Notes: generated by a model not told the origin, from the letters alone. A stretch of 64,000 bases of DNA from SZAS-79 sp963844255 (GCA_963844255.1 CAWJNP010000083.1:24176-88175); one strand, 5' to 3'. Positions 27,479 through 36,111 are shown, counted from the first letter of the stretch. Made by a program: numbers and translations.

Positions 27479-27949
27479 TCAGGCGATGTACGGGTTTGGG
27501 AAGCCCAGTCGACGCAGAATCCGGATTTCGGCTCTCTCCATGCGTGCGGTATCTGATTGAAGTTCATGCTGGTAGCCGCGCAGATGGAGGATGGCGTGAA
27601 CCGTCAGATGCGCATAGTGCGCGTGCAGGGTTTTCCCCTGCACGCGCGCTTCGCGCGCCACGACCTGAGGACAGAGCACGACGTCCCCGCAGGAAGGTTC
27701 GTAGGCGAATGTAAGCACGTTTGTGGCGTAGTCGCGCCCTCGATAGGCCAGATTCAGTTGCCGTGCTTCGGCAGTCCCCACAAGCCGGATCGTGACGTCG
27801 GTCCGTCCGGAGGCGGCTGCGCGTACCCAGGTGCGGAATCTTGTGGCCGGCGGAATGTTGCGCGAGCGGCTCGCCACCTGGACTCGTACGCCTACCCCGG
27901 GCGACGCTTCAGCCGGTTTCGTCGCGCTTCGCGTGCTCTTCGTAGGCAT
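27479..27949 (-). CDS. ybeY: Endoribonuclease YbeY
   Basis: Single-strand-specific metalloendoribonuclease for 16S rRNA 3' maturation and ribosome quality control. The zinc site HAILHLRGYQH (H-x3-H-x5-H) is perfect, and an R-D-Y-A-T-N-V-L-T-F-A-Y-E strand precedes it. The start is uncertain: the ATG at 27949 gives 156 aa and overlaps the phoH end by 41 bp; an earlier in-frame start at 28039 would overlap by 131 bp and looks wrong. It shares a message with phoH upstream and corC downstream. Confidence 0.9.
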   Translation of the reverse strand: MPTKSTRSATKPAEASPGVGVRVQVASRSRNIPPATRFRTWVRAAASGRTDVTIRLVGTAEARQLNLAYRGRDYATNVLTFAYEPSCGDVVLCPQVVAREARVQGKTLHAHYAHLTVHAILHLRGYQHELQSDTARMERAEIRILRRLGFPNPYIA

Positions 27950-28982
27950 GAACGATACGCGCGACGAGTGGATGGCGCACCACGTCCTCCGCGAGAAATT
28001 CCGTGAAGGCGATGCCGCGCACTTTCGCCAGGATGGCACGCGATTCGATGAGGCCGCTTTTCTGACCGCGCGCGAGGTCTATTTGCGTGACATCACCGGT
28101 GACGACGGCCTTGGCCCCGAAACCGATGCGCGTGAGGAACATCTTCATCTGTTCCGGCGTCGTGTTCTGCGCCTCGTCGAGGATGATGAACGCGTGATTG
28201 AGCGTCCTGCCACGCATGTAGGCAAGCGGCGCAAGTTCTATCGTGCCTCGCTCGAGAAGCTTGCCTACCTTGTCAAACCCCATCAGATCGTAGAGCGCAT
28301 CGTAAAGCGGCCGGAGATACGGATCCACTTTCTGCGCCAGATCTCCAGGGAGGAATCCGAGTCGCTCGCCGGCTTCCACGGCGGGCCGCACCAGCACGAT
28401 ACGCTGGACGGTATCCCGCTCCAGCGCGTCGACCGCACAGGCGACCGCGAGGAACGTCTTGCCGGTTCCTGCAGGTCCGATGCCAAACGCGATGTCGTGC
28501 GCGAGGATGCTCTTGATGTAATCGGTCTGGCGCGGCGTGCGTCCGTGCAGGTCCGGGCGACGCGTCAGAAGCAGTGGCGGCTCATAGGCGGCGCCGGCTT
28601 CGACTTCCCTTGCCATCGGCGTGGAGGGGCTTGAATGCTGCAGTTCCGCCAGCCCGAGTTGCACGTCTTCAAGTGAAAGTTCGTCCAACGCAGTCCTGGA
28701 ATAGAAGTATTCGAGCGCCCGGGCAGCGTTGGCGGCCTGTCTGGCGTCGCCTTTGAAAGAGAATCCGGCGCCTCGCCTGGAGATCGAAACATCGAGTGCG
28801 GTCTCGATCTGGCGAAGGTTCGCATCCATGGCTCCGCATAACCGTGCCAGGCGCAGATTGTCGACCGGATCGAAGCGAATCTCCGATGGCCTGCTCCGTG
28901 CGGTGGCGCGAGGGCTGCGCGCCTCAGGCACTGACCAGTTCTCCACGAAGCGTATGCGAAAGCGCCTGCGTAATGCGGACAT
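27909..28982 (-). CDS. phoH: PhoH-like ATPase
   Basis: PhoH/YbeZ family P-loop NTPase, partner of YbeY in many Proteobacteria. Walker A is GPAGTGKT, and the Walker B region is AFIILDEAQNTTPEQMKMF. Length is 357 aa with the start at 28982, which overlaps the miaB end by 59 bp. Homology is firm only from the REIRFDP-like segment (about residue 32), so a start some 20 codons later is possible. The miaB-phoH-ybeY-corC-lnt order is conserved. Confidence 0.93.
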   Translation of the reverse strand: MSALRRRFRIRFVENWSVPEARSPRATARSRPSEIRFDPVDNLRLARLCGAMDANLRQIETALDVSISRRGAGFSFKGDARQAANAARALEYFYSRTALDELSLEDVQLGLAELQHSSPSTPMAREVEAGAAYEPPLLLTRRPDLHGRTPRQTDYIKSILAHDIAFGIGPAGTGKTFLAVACAVDALERDTVQRIVLVRPAVEAGERLGFLPGDLAQKVDPYLRPLYDALYDLMGFDKVGKLLERGTIELAPLAYMRGRTLNHAFIILDEAQNTTPEQMKMFLTRIGFGAKAVVTGDVTQIDLARGQKSGLIESRAILAKVRGIAFTEFLAEDVVRHPLVARIVHAYEEHAKRDETG

Positions 28983-30252
28983 CCGTGAAGCTGCCGGCCA
29001 TGTCCGGCGTGCCGGCGAAATTCACGGTTCGGTTGTTTGTACTTCTGCCGGCCATTTCGCTCGCGTTCTTGCGCGACGGTCCCTCGACCAGTATGCGCTG
29101 CACCGTACCGACCATTGCCGCACTGATCCCGCGTGCCTGCGCATCAATCCGCGCCTGGAGTCGGCCCAGACGCTCGAGCTTTGCGCTTTGCGGGGTGTCG
29201 TCCTTCAGTGAAGCGGCGGGCGTCCCGGGACGCGGGCTGTAGAGGAATGAATAGGAATCGTCGAACCCAACCTCTTCGACAAGTGACATCGTGGCTTCGA
29301 AATCGGCGTCAGTTTCGCCAGGAAATCCGACGATGAAGTCCGAGGAGAGTCCGATGGCTGGGCGGACGCGGCGGAGCTTCCGGATGATCGACCGGTACTC
29401 CAGCGCGGTGTAGCCGCGCTTCATCGCGGCGAGCACGCGATCCGACCCCGACTGAACCGGCAGGTGCACGTGATCGGCAAGCTTGGGTGTTTCGGCATGC
29501 GCATCGATCAGCCGCTGAGTGAACTCCCGCGGATGGGAGGTTGTGTAGCGCATGCGTTCGATGCCGTCGATTTCCGCGACATGCATCAGGAGTTCGGCAA
29601 AATCCGCCGTGCCGCCGTCGTGCATCGGACCCCGGTAGGCATTTACGTTCTGGCCGAGCAGGGTCACTTCCCTGACGCCACGTTCGGCGAGGCCGGCGAT
29701 TTCCGCAACAACGTCGTCGAACGGACGAGAAACCTCCTCGCCGCGTGTGTAAGGCACTACGCAGAAACTGCAATACTTGCTGCATCCTTCCATGATCGAC
29801 ACGAAGGCCGACGGTCCTGCCAGCCGGGCCGGGGGAAGATGGTCGAACTTCTCTATGGCAGGAAAGCTGATATCGACCTGAGCGACGCCCGTCCGGCGGC
29901 GTTCGGCCAGCAAGGCGGGCAGGCGGTGCAGGGTCTGGGGTCCGAACACGACGTCGACGTAGGGGGCACGGGCGACGATTCCGGCGCCTTCCTGGCTTGC
30001 GACGCAGCCTCCGACGGCAACCAGCAGATCCGGATTGGCGCGCTTGAGTTCCTTGGTACGGCCCAGGTCGGAGAACACCTTTTCCTGCGCCTTTTCGCGC
30101 ACCGAGCAGGTATTGAAGATGATGACATCCGCGTCCTCCAGCGTTGCGGCAGCGGAGAGCTGGTCAGATTGGGCCAGAACGTCGGCCATCTTGGCCGAGT
30201 CGTAGGCATTCATCTGACAGCCGAAGGTCTTGATGTAGAGCTTGCCGGCCAC
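28924..30252 (-). CDS. miaB: tRNA-2-methylthio-N6-dimethylallyladenosine synthase
   Basis: Radical-SAM methylthiotransferase acting on i6A37 of tRNAs. The N-terminal UPF0004 domain begins KLYIKTFGCQMNAYDSAKM. The radical-SAM cluster motif is CSKYCSFCVVPYTRG, and a C-terminal TRAM domain follows. The GTG at 30252 was chosen because it aligns with the family N-terminus and leaves an 8-bp gap to the upstream small gene. Another GTG at 30309 would add 19 residues and overlap that gene. No strong Shine-Dalgarno is visible for either. Confidence 0.94.
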   Translation of the reverse strand: MAGKLYIKTFGCQMNAYDSAKMADVLAQSDQLSAAATLEDADVIIFNTCSVREKAQEKVFSDLGRTKELKRANPDLLVAVGGCVASQEGAGIVARAPYVDVVFGPQTLHRLPALLAERRRTGVAQVDISFPAIEKFDHLPPARLAGPSAFVSIMEGCSKYCSFCVVPYTRGEEVSRPFDDVVAEIAGLAERGVREVTLLGQNVNAYRGPMHDGGTADFAELLMHVAEIDGIERMRYTTSHPREFTQRLIDAHAETPKLADHVHLPVQSGSDRVLAAMKRGYTALEYRSIIRKLRRVRPAIGLSSDFIVGFPGETDADFEATMSLVEEVGFDDSYSFLYSPRPGTPAASLKDDTPQSAKLERLGRLQARIDAQARGISAAMVGTVQRILVEGPSRKNASEMAGRSTNNRTVNFAGTPDMAGSFTDVRITQALSHTLRGELVSA

Positions 30253-30260
30253 GGGAGGAT

Positions 30261-30590
30261 CTAGGGCTTCTTGTCGGGCTTGGCGGCTTCGTCGTCCGTC
30301 AGAATCCACACCCGCTTGACCATTCCTGCGGAATCCACTTGATACTTGATCAGTTGTGGCTCGGGGGGCAGGGCCACGGGCAGGACGATACGGTTGTCCC
30401 GGCTGCGAATCTGGGCGCCGGGCGCGAGTCGCGCCGCGCTGCCGTCAATTTCGACGATCATTTCACGCCCGGGCCGCAGTTGTCCGCGCTTCGCGTCCTC
30501 GGGAATGGTGCGCAACTGCGCCGTTGCGAGACCAGTAACGATCAGCGCGCTAGCCGCAAACCCGAGAGAAGTGAATTTTGAAGGGCGCAC
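30261..30590 (-). CDS. Small predicted periplasmic or membrane-anchored protein of unknown function
   Basis: Not recognised. With the GTG at 30590 it has 109 aa: a hydrophobic N-terminal segment (LGFAASALIVTGLATA, about residues 8-23, likely signal peptide or anchor), then a small beta-rich domain with VEIDGSAARLAPGAQIR and IVLPVALP, ending in a charged tail. Codon use matches the neighbours. The GTG lies only 10 bases after the 3' end of tRNA-Met, without a visible ribosome-binding site. A longer reading back to 30638 would run through the tRNA and is rejected. miaB follows after 8 bp. Confidence 0.6.
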   Translation of the reverse strand: MRPSKFTSLGFAASALIVTGLATAQLRTIPEDAKRGQLRPGREMIVEIDGSAARLAPGAQIRSRDNRIVLPVALPPEPQLIKYQVDSAGMVKRVWILTDDEAAKPDKKP

Positions 30591-30599
30591 TTTATTGTT

Positions 30600-30676
30600 T
30601 GGTGGTGATAGGTGGACTTGAACCACCGACCCCAGCATTATGAGTGCTGTGCTCTAACCAGCTGAGCTATATCACC
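30600..30676 (-). tRNA. Elongator tRNA-Met (anticodon CAT)
   Basis: Complete 77-nt cloverleaf on the minus strand with the 3' CCA encoded (plus-strand TGG at 30600-30602). The acceptor stem pairs GGTGATA with TATCACC. The anticodon stem is CAGCA/TGCTG around the loop CTCATAA. The T-arm is GGTGG-TTCAAGT-CCACC. The D-arm and the GGGGTC variable region match elongator tRNA-Met rather than initiator (the acceptor 1:72 pair is intact) or lysidine-type tRNA-Ile. It lies at the head of the minus-strand series leading to miaB. Confidence 0.95.
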
Positions 30677-30900
30677 GAATCCGGGTAGTTCACTGAAAAT
30701 GGCCGCGAATTGTCTTTTTTTCGGGCCACCGGGTCAAGACCGATCATGGGACAACTTCTGTTGCTCGCAGACACGCAAGCGACGCGCCTCATGAGAAGTC
30801 CGGAAAATTCCTTGTGAATCATAACATTGAATTCAATCGTTCGACGCGGAGCCGGCCACACCCGGCGCGTATGAGACCGGCATCGGCGTAAAATCCACGC

Positions 30901-32061
30901 ATGCGTTCCGATCTCATCGTAGTCGGCGGCGGTGCGGTGGGCGCCAGCCTCGTTCGCGCAGCGCGCGGTCTGTCGATCTCTCTCCTCAGTGCGCGGCGGC
31001 CGGAACCGGCGGCTGCGCGCGACGGGACGTTCGATTCCCGGATCTACGCTCTGTCGCCCGGCAACGTCGCCTTCCTGCGTTCTATCAAGGTGTGGGACTC
31101 GATTCCAGCCGAGCGCTTGACGCCGGTCCATGCAATGCGCGTTTATGGCGATGGTCCAGGTGCCATGACCGAATTTGACGCTTATCGCGCCGGGGTCCCT
31201 GAACTTGCATGGGTTGTCGAGGATCGGGAGCTGCAAGCCGCCCTGTGTGGCGCGCTGGCCACCCAGGACGGCCTCGAGATCCTAGCACCAGCGCGCTGCG
31301 CTGCGCTCACGCTGGGGACGTCCCCTCACATCACGCTCGAAGATGGACGGCAGATCGAGGCAGATCTGATCGTAGGCGCGGACGGTGCGGATTCTTTTGT
31401 ACGCGGTGCCTCCGGCATCGGTGTCTCGGAGGCGTCATACGGGCAGACGGCGGTGGTCGCGAATTTTTCCTGCGAGCGACCGCATGCAAACACCGCGCTG
31501 CAGTGGTTCCAGGGAGGGAGCGTGCTCGCCTTGTTGCCGCTCCCCGGGTATCGCGTATCCATGGTCTGGTCTCTGCCAGACGATCGTGCGCTTCGTCTCA
31601 AGGCGCTGGACGCCGCCGAGATCGCCGCCGAGGTGCGGGACGCGGCTTTGGAACAGCTCGGGGCATTGGAGCTGATTTCCGAACCGCAGGCATATCCCTT
31701 GCGTAGGATCACCGCCGAGCGGATGGTGCTTTCGCATCTGGCCCTCGTGGGCGATGCGGCACACGTCATACACCCGCTGGCCGGGCAGGGACTCAACCTC
31801 GGACTGCAGGACGCGCGTGCGCTCGGTACGCTGCTATTGGAACGCGAACCCGTGCGCCGCCTGGGCGACCTGCGTCTTTTGCGGCGCTACGAGCGCGAGC
31901 GCAGCGAGGCTATACTCGCCATGCGCGCCGCGGTCCATGGCCTGCACTCCCTGTTCGGCGCCGAAGGCGCTGCAGTGCGCCGGCTTCGCAATGCGGGGTT
32001 GAACTTAACCGACCGAATGACGGTCTTAAAAAACAGCCTGTTGCGCCACGCGCTTCACTGA
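30901..32061 (+). CDS. UbiH/UbiF/UbiI-family ubiquinone hydroxylase
   Basis: FAD monooxygenase, 386 aa. N-terminal dinucleotide fold: LIVVGGGAVGASLVRAA. The second flavin motif, LVGDAAHVIHPLAGQGLNLGLQDA, has the GDAAH form of UbiI/UbiF/VisC, unlike the UbiH at 10037-11131. Because Coq7 is also encoded here and normally replaces UbiF, this protein is best assigned to C5 hydroxylation (UbiI-like); this is inference. It is followed by dsbC after 15 bp, a pairing common in betaproteobacteria. The 224-bp gap between it and the divergent tRNA must hold its promoter; no convincing boxes were seen. Confidence 0.88.
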   Translation: MRSDLIVVGGGAVGASLVRAARGLSISLLSARRPEPAAARDGTFDSRIYALSPGNVAFLRSIKVWDSIPAERLTPVHAMRVYGDGPGAMTEFDAYRAGVPELAWVVEDRELQAALCGALATQDGLEILAPARCAALTLGTSPHITLEDGRQIEADLIVGADGADSFVRGASGIGVSEASYGQTAVVANFSCERPHANTALQWFQGGSVLALLPLPGYRVSMVWSLPDDRALRLKALDAAEIAAEVRDAALEQLGALELISEPQAYPLRRITAERMVLSHLALVGDAAHVIHPLAGQGLNLGLQDARALGTLLLEREPVRRLGDLRLLRRYERERSEAILAMRAAVHGLHSLFGAEGAAVRRLRNAGLNLTDRMTVLKNSLLRHALH

Positions 32062-32076
32062 TTTTCCGGAGATTTC

Positions 32077-32814
32077 ATGGTTCGTCGCATTTTCGCATTC
32101 CTGTCCGTGTCCCTGGCAATGGTGGCACACGCTGACGAAAAGCAGATCCGGCAGATCGTTGAGCCCAAGCTCGGGGGCGCCAAGATCGAAGCCGTTCAGC
32201 CGGCGCCGGTCGCTGGTCTGTTCGAGGTCCGGTTTCGTACGTCCAGCGGGGTGCAGATCCTGTATACCGATGCGAAAGCGGAGAATATCCTCGACGGCAA
32301 CATCTATGACGCCAAGACGGGACGCAATCTCACCGAGGAGCGGATCAGCAAGCTGTCGGCAATAAAATTTGATTCACTCCCCCTCGATCGGGCGGTGAAG
32401 ATCGTGCGCGGAAATGGCAAGCGGGTCGCAGCGATGTTTTCCGACCCCTATTGCCCGGCCTGTCAGGCGTTCGAGCAGACGCTGCAGCAAGTGGACGACA
32501 TGACCCTGTATGTATTCATGTTCCCCGTCATCCGGCCAGAGCGGATCGACCAATCAAAGAGTGTCTGGTGTTCCCCCGACCGGTCCAAGGCATGGCTGGA
32601 TCTGGCACTTCGCAAGAAGGTGCCGGTTGCACCGCCCACTTGCGAAAATCCGGTCGAATCAATTGTCCAATTGGGCCAGTCGATCGGCGTGCGCGCAACG
32701 CCTACGCTGTTCTTCGAGAACGGCGAGCGCGTGCAGGGTGGAATGCCATTGGCGCAGTTGCGCGCGCGGCTGGACCAGGTGGCTCTCGAAGTGCGCCAGA
32801 CCAAGGCGCGTTAA
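32077..32814 (+). CDS. dsbC: Thiol:disulfide interchange protein DsbC
   Basis: Periplasmic disulfide isomerase, 245 aa. The signal peptide is cleaved near VAHADEKQ. An N-terminal dimerisation domain (to about residue 80) is followed by the thioredoxin fold, whose active site is SDPYCPACQAF (CPAC at 126-129) with the cis-Pro loop GVRATPTLFF. The E. coli enzyme has CGYC; CPAC-type centres occur in other DsbC/DsbG proteins. Likely clients in this window include LptD. It converges on mltA after a 38-bp gap without an obvious terminator. Confidence 0.94.
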   Translation: MVRRIFAFLSVSLAMVAHADEKQIRQIVEPKLGGAKIEAVQPAPVAGLFEVRFRTSSGVQILYTDAKAENILDGNIYDAKTGRNLTEERISKLSAIKFDSLPLDRAVKIVRGNGKRVAAMFSDPYCPACQAFEQTLQQVDDMTLYVFMFPVIRPERIDQSKSVWCSPDRSKAWLDLALRKKVPVAPPTCENPVESIVQLGQSIGVRATPTLFFENGERVQGGMPLAQLRARLDQVALEVRQTKAR

Positions 32815-32852
32815 GCCCGGCGTAAGTCAGGAGGCGTCGCAACCGCCCCGTT

Positions 32853-34151
32853 TCAGTCAGGCTGCGGGATGGGCGCATTCTTCGGCCAGAGGAGCCACAT
32901 CCTGCCTCGCTGACGCATGCGACCGGCCTGCGTCCCGGCATCATCGCCTGTGCCCCAGAAAAAATCGGCTCGAATCGCCCCTCGAATGGCGCCTCCCGTG
33001 TCCTGCGCCAGCACGAGTCGTTGCAGCGGTGTCGCCGACGCGGGAAAGGTCGTGGAGAGATAGACGGGCGCACCCAGTGGTATGTAGCGTGGATCGACCG
33101 CGATGCTGTGGCCCGGCGTAAGGGGCACACCCAGCGCTCCCGTGGGACCCTCCATGCCGTCTGCAGCAGCACTTTTCAGTGGAAGTTCGCGAAAGAATAC
33201 GTAGCTCGGGTTGGTGTTGAGGGCGTCCTGCAGCGTTCCGGGGTTCTTCGCAGCCCACGCCTTGATCGCCTGCATCGAAGATTGCTCGAGTTTGAGTTCG
33301 CCCCGGTCGACCAGGGCGCGTCCGAGTGAACGATAGGGATAGCCATTCTGATCCGCGAAACCCAGACGCACGCGTTCGCCTGAGGCGAATTCGATCTGCC
33401 CGGAGCCTTGAATCTGCAGAAAAAACAGATCCACCGCATTGGCAACCCAGACAAGTGGGCGCGCAGGGAGCGCACCGGCCGAGGCATCGATTTCGGCGCG
33501 CGAAAGGTACGGGACGAGGCGCCGGCCCTGCAGACGACCGCGCAGACGCAGGGTGCGCAGCTCCGGATGGAGTTCTGCAAGATCCACGACGATCAGGTCA
33601 TCCGGTACGCCAAAAACGGGGTAGCGAAAATCGGCGCTCTGTTCGCGGCGCCCGGCCAGCACAGGCTCGTAGTAACCCGTGACGAGACCTTCCTCGTCGC
33701 CGTCCGGCGCGACAATTCGATAGGGTGCGAAGTGCGTTTCGAAAAACGCGCGCGCTGCCACCTCCCCATTCACCCCAACTTCGCGCGCGTCCGCACATAC
33801 GGTTTTCCAGGCTGCCCGCGCCTGAATGCGCGCACAGCCCGCCAGGAATGCCTGAAGACTGCGCAGATGTCCGGTCTGATCCCAGCCCGGCAGGTCTGCC
33901 CAGGTGGCCGGTTGAAACTGTGCTTCCCGGGGTTCTGGCTTCGGCAATGGGCAGACGGGACACGCTGGGCACGGCGTAACCGCGGGACAGGCGACAGCGG
34001 ATGCCGCCGGAATGCTCACAACCGACGCAGGTGACACAGGGGCCGGAGGCGAGGTTCCGGGCTGAGACGGCATGGCGCTGCAAGCCGCGAGCGCGACACC
34101 AAGTAGAATCGCGCAGGTCAACGGTAATGCGGATCGAACGATGTGGGTCAT
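32853..34151 (-). CDS. mltA: Membrane-bound lytic murein transglycosylase A
   Basis: Outer-membrane lipoprotein that cleaves peptidoglycan between MurNAc and GlcNAc. The frame opens much earlier (34415), but the ATG at 34151 gives a proper lipoprotein signal: hydrophobic stretch, then lipobox LAAC with Cys at about residue 24. A Pro/Ala/Cys-rich linker follows (residues 25-70). The MltA domain (about 110-270, with VTGYYEPVLAG) and the C-terminal 3D domain (Asp cluster, QDTGGAIRGAIRADFFWGTG) are intact. Length is 432 aa. Confidence 0.94.
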   Translation of the reverse strand: MTHIVRSALPLTCAILLGVALAACSAMPSQPGTSPPAPVSPASVVSIPAASAVACPAVTPCPACPVCPLPKPEPREAQFQPATWADLPGWDQTGHLRSLQAFLAGCARIQARAAWKTVCADAREVGVNGEVAARAFFETHFAPYRIVAPDGDEEGLVTGYYEPVLAGRREQSADFRYPVFGVPDDLIVVDLAELHPELRTLRLRGRLQGRRLVPYLSRAEIDASAGALPARPLVWVANAVDLFFLQIQGSGQIEFASGERVRLGFADQNGYPYRSLGRALVDRGELKLEQSSMQAIKAWAAKNPGTLQDALNTNPSYVFFRELPLKSAAADGMEGPTGALGVPLTPGHSIAVDPRYIPLGAPVYLSTTFPASATPLQRLVLAQDTGGAIRGAIRADFFWGTGDDAGTQAGRMRQRGRMWLLWPKNAPIPQPD

Positions 34152-34245
34152 CTTTCTTGAAATGGGCGTCGCCCTGGGGCTGTTGTTGCTGATCGTCTGG
34201 TGGACCTGGCCGAAGAAACGCCCAGAGGACAAAGACCAGCCCTGA
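34141..34245 (+). CDS. Possible 34-residue single-span membrane peptide
   Basis: A short frame reads MWVIFLEMGVALGLLLLIV, then WWTW and a basic and acidic tail PKKRPEDKDQP. One transmembrane helix (residues 3-24) followed by Lys-Lys-Arg fits an N-out/C-in micropeptide. Its first 11 bases overlap the start of the divergent mltA. An internal ATG at 34162 is an alternative start. No convincing ribosome-binding site is visible. It was called because the residue order is very protein-like and it fills the gap between mltA and apaG. It could still be chance. Confidence 0.45.
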   Translation: MWVIFLEMGVALGLLLLIVWWTWPKKRPEDKDQP

Positions 34246-34275
34246 GGCGTGCACCGAGGGACGTACTGCGCAGGC

Positions 34276-34659
34276 TCAGTGCAGCACCCGCGGCACGGAG
34301 AGCGTGAATTCCGGGATCGCCGCATCGAACCGCGATCCGTCTTCGCCCACCATCTGATAGCTGCCGCGCATCGTGCCCACCGGGGTGGCAATCGACGTGC
34401 CGCTTGAATATTCAAAGCTTTCGCCAGGGCGCAACAGCGGCTGCGCGCCCACTACGCCCAGGCCGCGCACTTCCTGTACCTGACCGCGCGAATCCGTGAT
34501 GACCCAGTGGCGACTGATGAGTTGCGCACTCGAGCCCCCGACGTTGCGAATGGTCACCGTATAGGCGAACACATAGCGATCGGCCGGTTCGTCCGACTGC
34601 TCGGGCAGATACCGGGTAATCGTACTGATCTCGATTTCGTGGTGCTTTTCATGGGCCAT
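34276..34659 (-). CDS. apaG: ApaG protein
   Basis: Small beta-sandwich (fibronectin-III-like) protein of 127 aa, DUF525 family. The start at 34659 gives the usual length; a longer open frame reaching 36081 is antisense to rpe and gph. Family blocks: FAYTVTIRNVG, LISRHWVITDSRG, VRGLGVVGAQPLL and FEYSSGTSIATPVGTMRGSY. The biochemical role is unresolved; it is linked to metal resistance and Ap4A metabolism in enterics. It diverges from rpe, with 84 bp between them. Confidence 0.95.
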   Translation of the reverse strand: MAHEKHHEIEISTITRYLPEQSDEPADRYVFAYTVTIRNVGGSSAQLISRHWVITDSRGQVQEVRGLGVVGAQPLLRPGESFEYSSGTSIATPVGTMRGSYQMVGEDGSRFDAAIPEFTLSVPRVLH

Positions 34660-34743
34660 GGGTGCGATTGTACCGGCAAGCGCGCGACGCATCGGCCACG
34701 CTTCGGTCGTCCCCGGGTGCGCTGGGCTACAATTCGCGTCGCC

Positions 34744-35418
34744 ATGAAAAATCGTATCGCGCCGAGCATTCTTTCCGCCGATTTCAGCCGTCTGGGCGAA
34801 GAGGTCCGCGCAGTCATTGCCGCCGGCGCAGATCTGATCCATTTCGACGTGATGGACAACCATTTCGTACCAAATTTGACGATCGGCCCAATGGTCTGCG
34901 AGGCGATACGGCCGCATGCAAGCGTACCGATTGACGTACACCTGATGGTGAAACCGGTGGATCGGATCATTCCGGATTTCGCCAAGGCCGGCGCCGACAT
35001 CATCAGCTTCCATCCCGAGGCCTCGGAGCACGTCGATCGGACTATCGGTCTGATCCACGAGCACGGTTGCAGGGCCGGGCTGGTGCTCAACCCGGCGACG
35101 CCGCTCGCGTATCTGGACCATGTCCTCGACAAACTCGACCTCGTACTGCTCATGTCGGTAAACCCCGGCTTCGGCGGGCAGAAGTTCATCGCCTCGGTGC
35201 TCCCCAAGATCGCCGAAGTGCGCCGGCGCGTGGATGCCGTTGCGCAGGTGACGGGCCGCGAGATCTGGGTTGAGGTGGACGGTGGCGTGAAGACTGACAA
35301 TATCGCCGAGATCGCCTCGGCCGGGGCAGATACCTTCGTTGCCGGCTCGGCAATATTCGGCGCCGGCGACTATGCCGAGACGATCAAGGCAATGCGGGCG
35401 CGGCTCGGGGCGCCGTGA
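34744..35418 (+). CDS. rpe: Ribulose-phosphate 3-epimerase
   Basis: Pentose phosphate pathway / Calvin cycle epimerase with a TIM barrel, 224 aa. The ATG at 34744 was chosen from the family N-terminus RIAPSILSADFSRLGEEV. Catalytic Asp and metal ligands: HFDVMDNHFVPN, VDVHLMV, and the VEVDGGVK phosphate/metal block. gph starts 9 bp after its stop. rpe-gph-trpE is a common betaproteobacterial and pseudomonad arrangement. Confidence 0.97.
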   Translation: MKNRIAPSILSADFSRLGEEVRAVIAAGADLIHFDVMDNHFVPNLTIGPMVCEAIRPHASVPIDVHLMVKPVDRIIPDFAKAGADIISFHPEASEHVDRTIGLIHEHGCRAGLVLNPATPLAYLDHVLDKLDLVLLMSVNPGFGGQKFIASVLPKIAEVRRRVDAVAQVTGREIWVEVDGGVKTDNIAEIASAGADTFVAGSAIFGAGDYAETIKAMRARLGAP

Positions 35419-35427
35419 TTTCGCGCT

Positions 35428-36111
35428 GTGACTTCCTTTAGCGCCGTTCGCGCCGTCCTGGTGGACCTGGACGGAACGCTCCTCGATACGGCCCCCGAAA
35501 TTGGCGCTGCGGCGGCCGACATGCTCGCCGAACTCGGGCTCGAGCCGGTGTCTTCGTCGACTGTGCGCAGTTTCATCGGCAGGGGGATCCCCAGCCTGGT
35601 ACACAGGACTCTGGAGGCTTCGCTGGGCCGATCGCCCGACAAGCGCCGAACAGGGTCGGGGCTGGAGAGTTTTTTCTTTCATTACGAAAAGCGGAACGGC
35701 TCCCAGGCCCAAGCCTACGGTGGTGTTCGCGAAGGTTTGACGACGCTGCATGCGGAAGGTCTCGCGCTTGCCTGCGTGACCAACAAATCGGCGCAATTTA
35801 CCGTGCCACTGCTTGCGGCCACGGGGCTGCACGGATTTTTCCCGGTGGTCATTTGCGGGGATTCGGTTGCAAGGAAGAAGCCGGCGGCCGACCCCATCCT
35901 CGCGGCGTGCGAGCAGCTGGGGGTCGAGCCGGGCGAGGCGCTCATGGTCGGCGACTCTGCCAATGACGCGCTCGCCGCGCGCGCCGCCGGGTGTGCCGTG
36001 CTGCTCGTACCCTACGGCTACAGCGAAGGGGTGGATGTGCAAAGCATCGAGTGCGATGGTATAGTTCCTTCGCTCCTGCATGTCGCAGGACTTCTAAGAC
36101 CTCAGTCGTGA
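35428..36111 (+). CDS. gph: Phosphoglycolate phosphatase
   Basis: HAD phosphatase removing 2-phosphoglycolate. Starts with GTG at 35428, 227 aa. Motif I is LVDLDGTLLDTAPEIG, motif II is CVTNKS, and motif III/IV is RKKPAADP...LMVGDSANDALAA. Its TGA stop overlaps the GTG of the trp leader peptide (GTGA), so ribosomes finishing gph could re-initiate on the leader. Confidence 0.95.
   Translation: MTSFSAVRAVLVDLDGTLLDTAPEIGAAAADMLAELGLEPVSSSTVRSFIGRGIPSLVHRTLEASLGRSPDKRRTGSGLESFFFHYEKRNGSQAQAYGGVREGLTTLHAEGLALACVTNKSAQFTVPLLAATGLHGFFPVVICGDSVARKKPAADPILAACEQLGVEPGEALMVGDSANDALAARAAGCAVLLVPYGYSEGVDVQSIECDGIVPSLLHVAGLLRPQS

Noticed and set aside
34660..36081. A long minus-strand extension of apaG
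   Set aside because: It runs antisense through rpe and gph; ApaG homologues begin at 34659.
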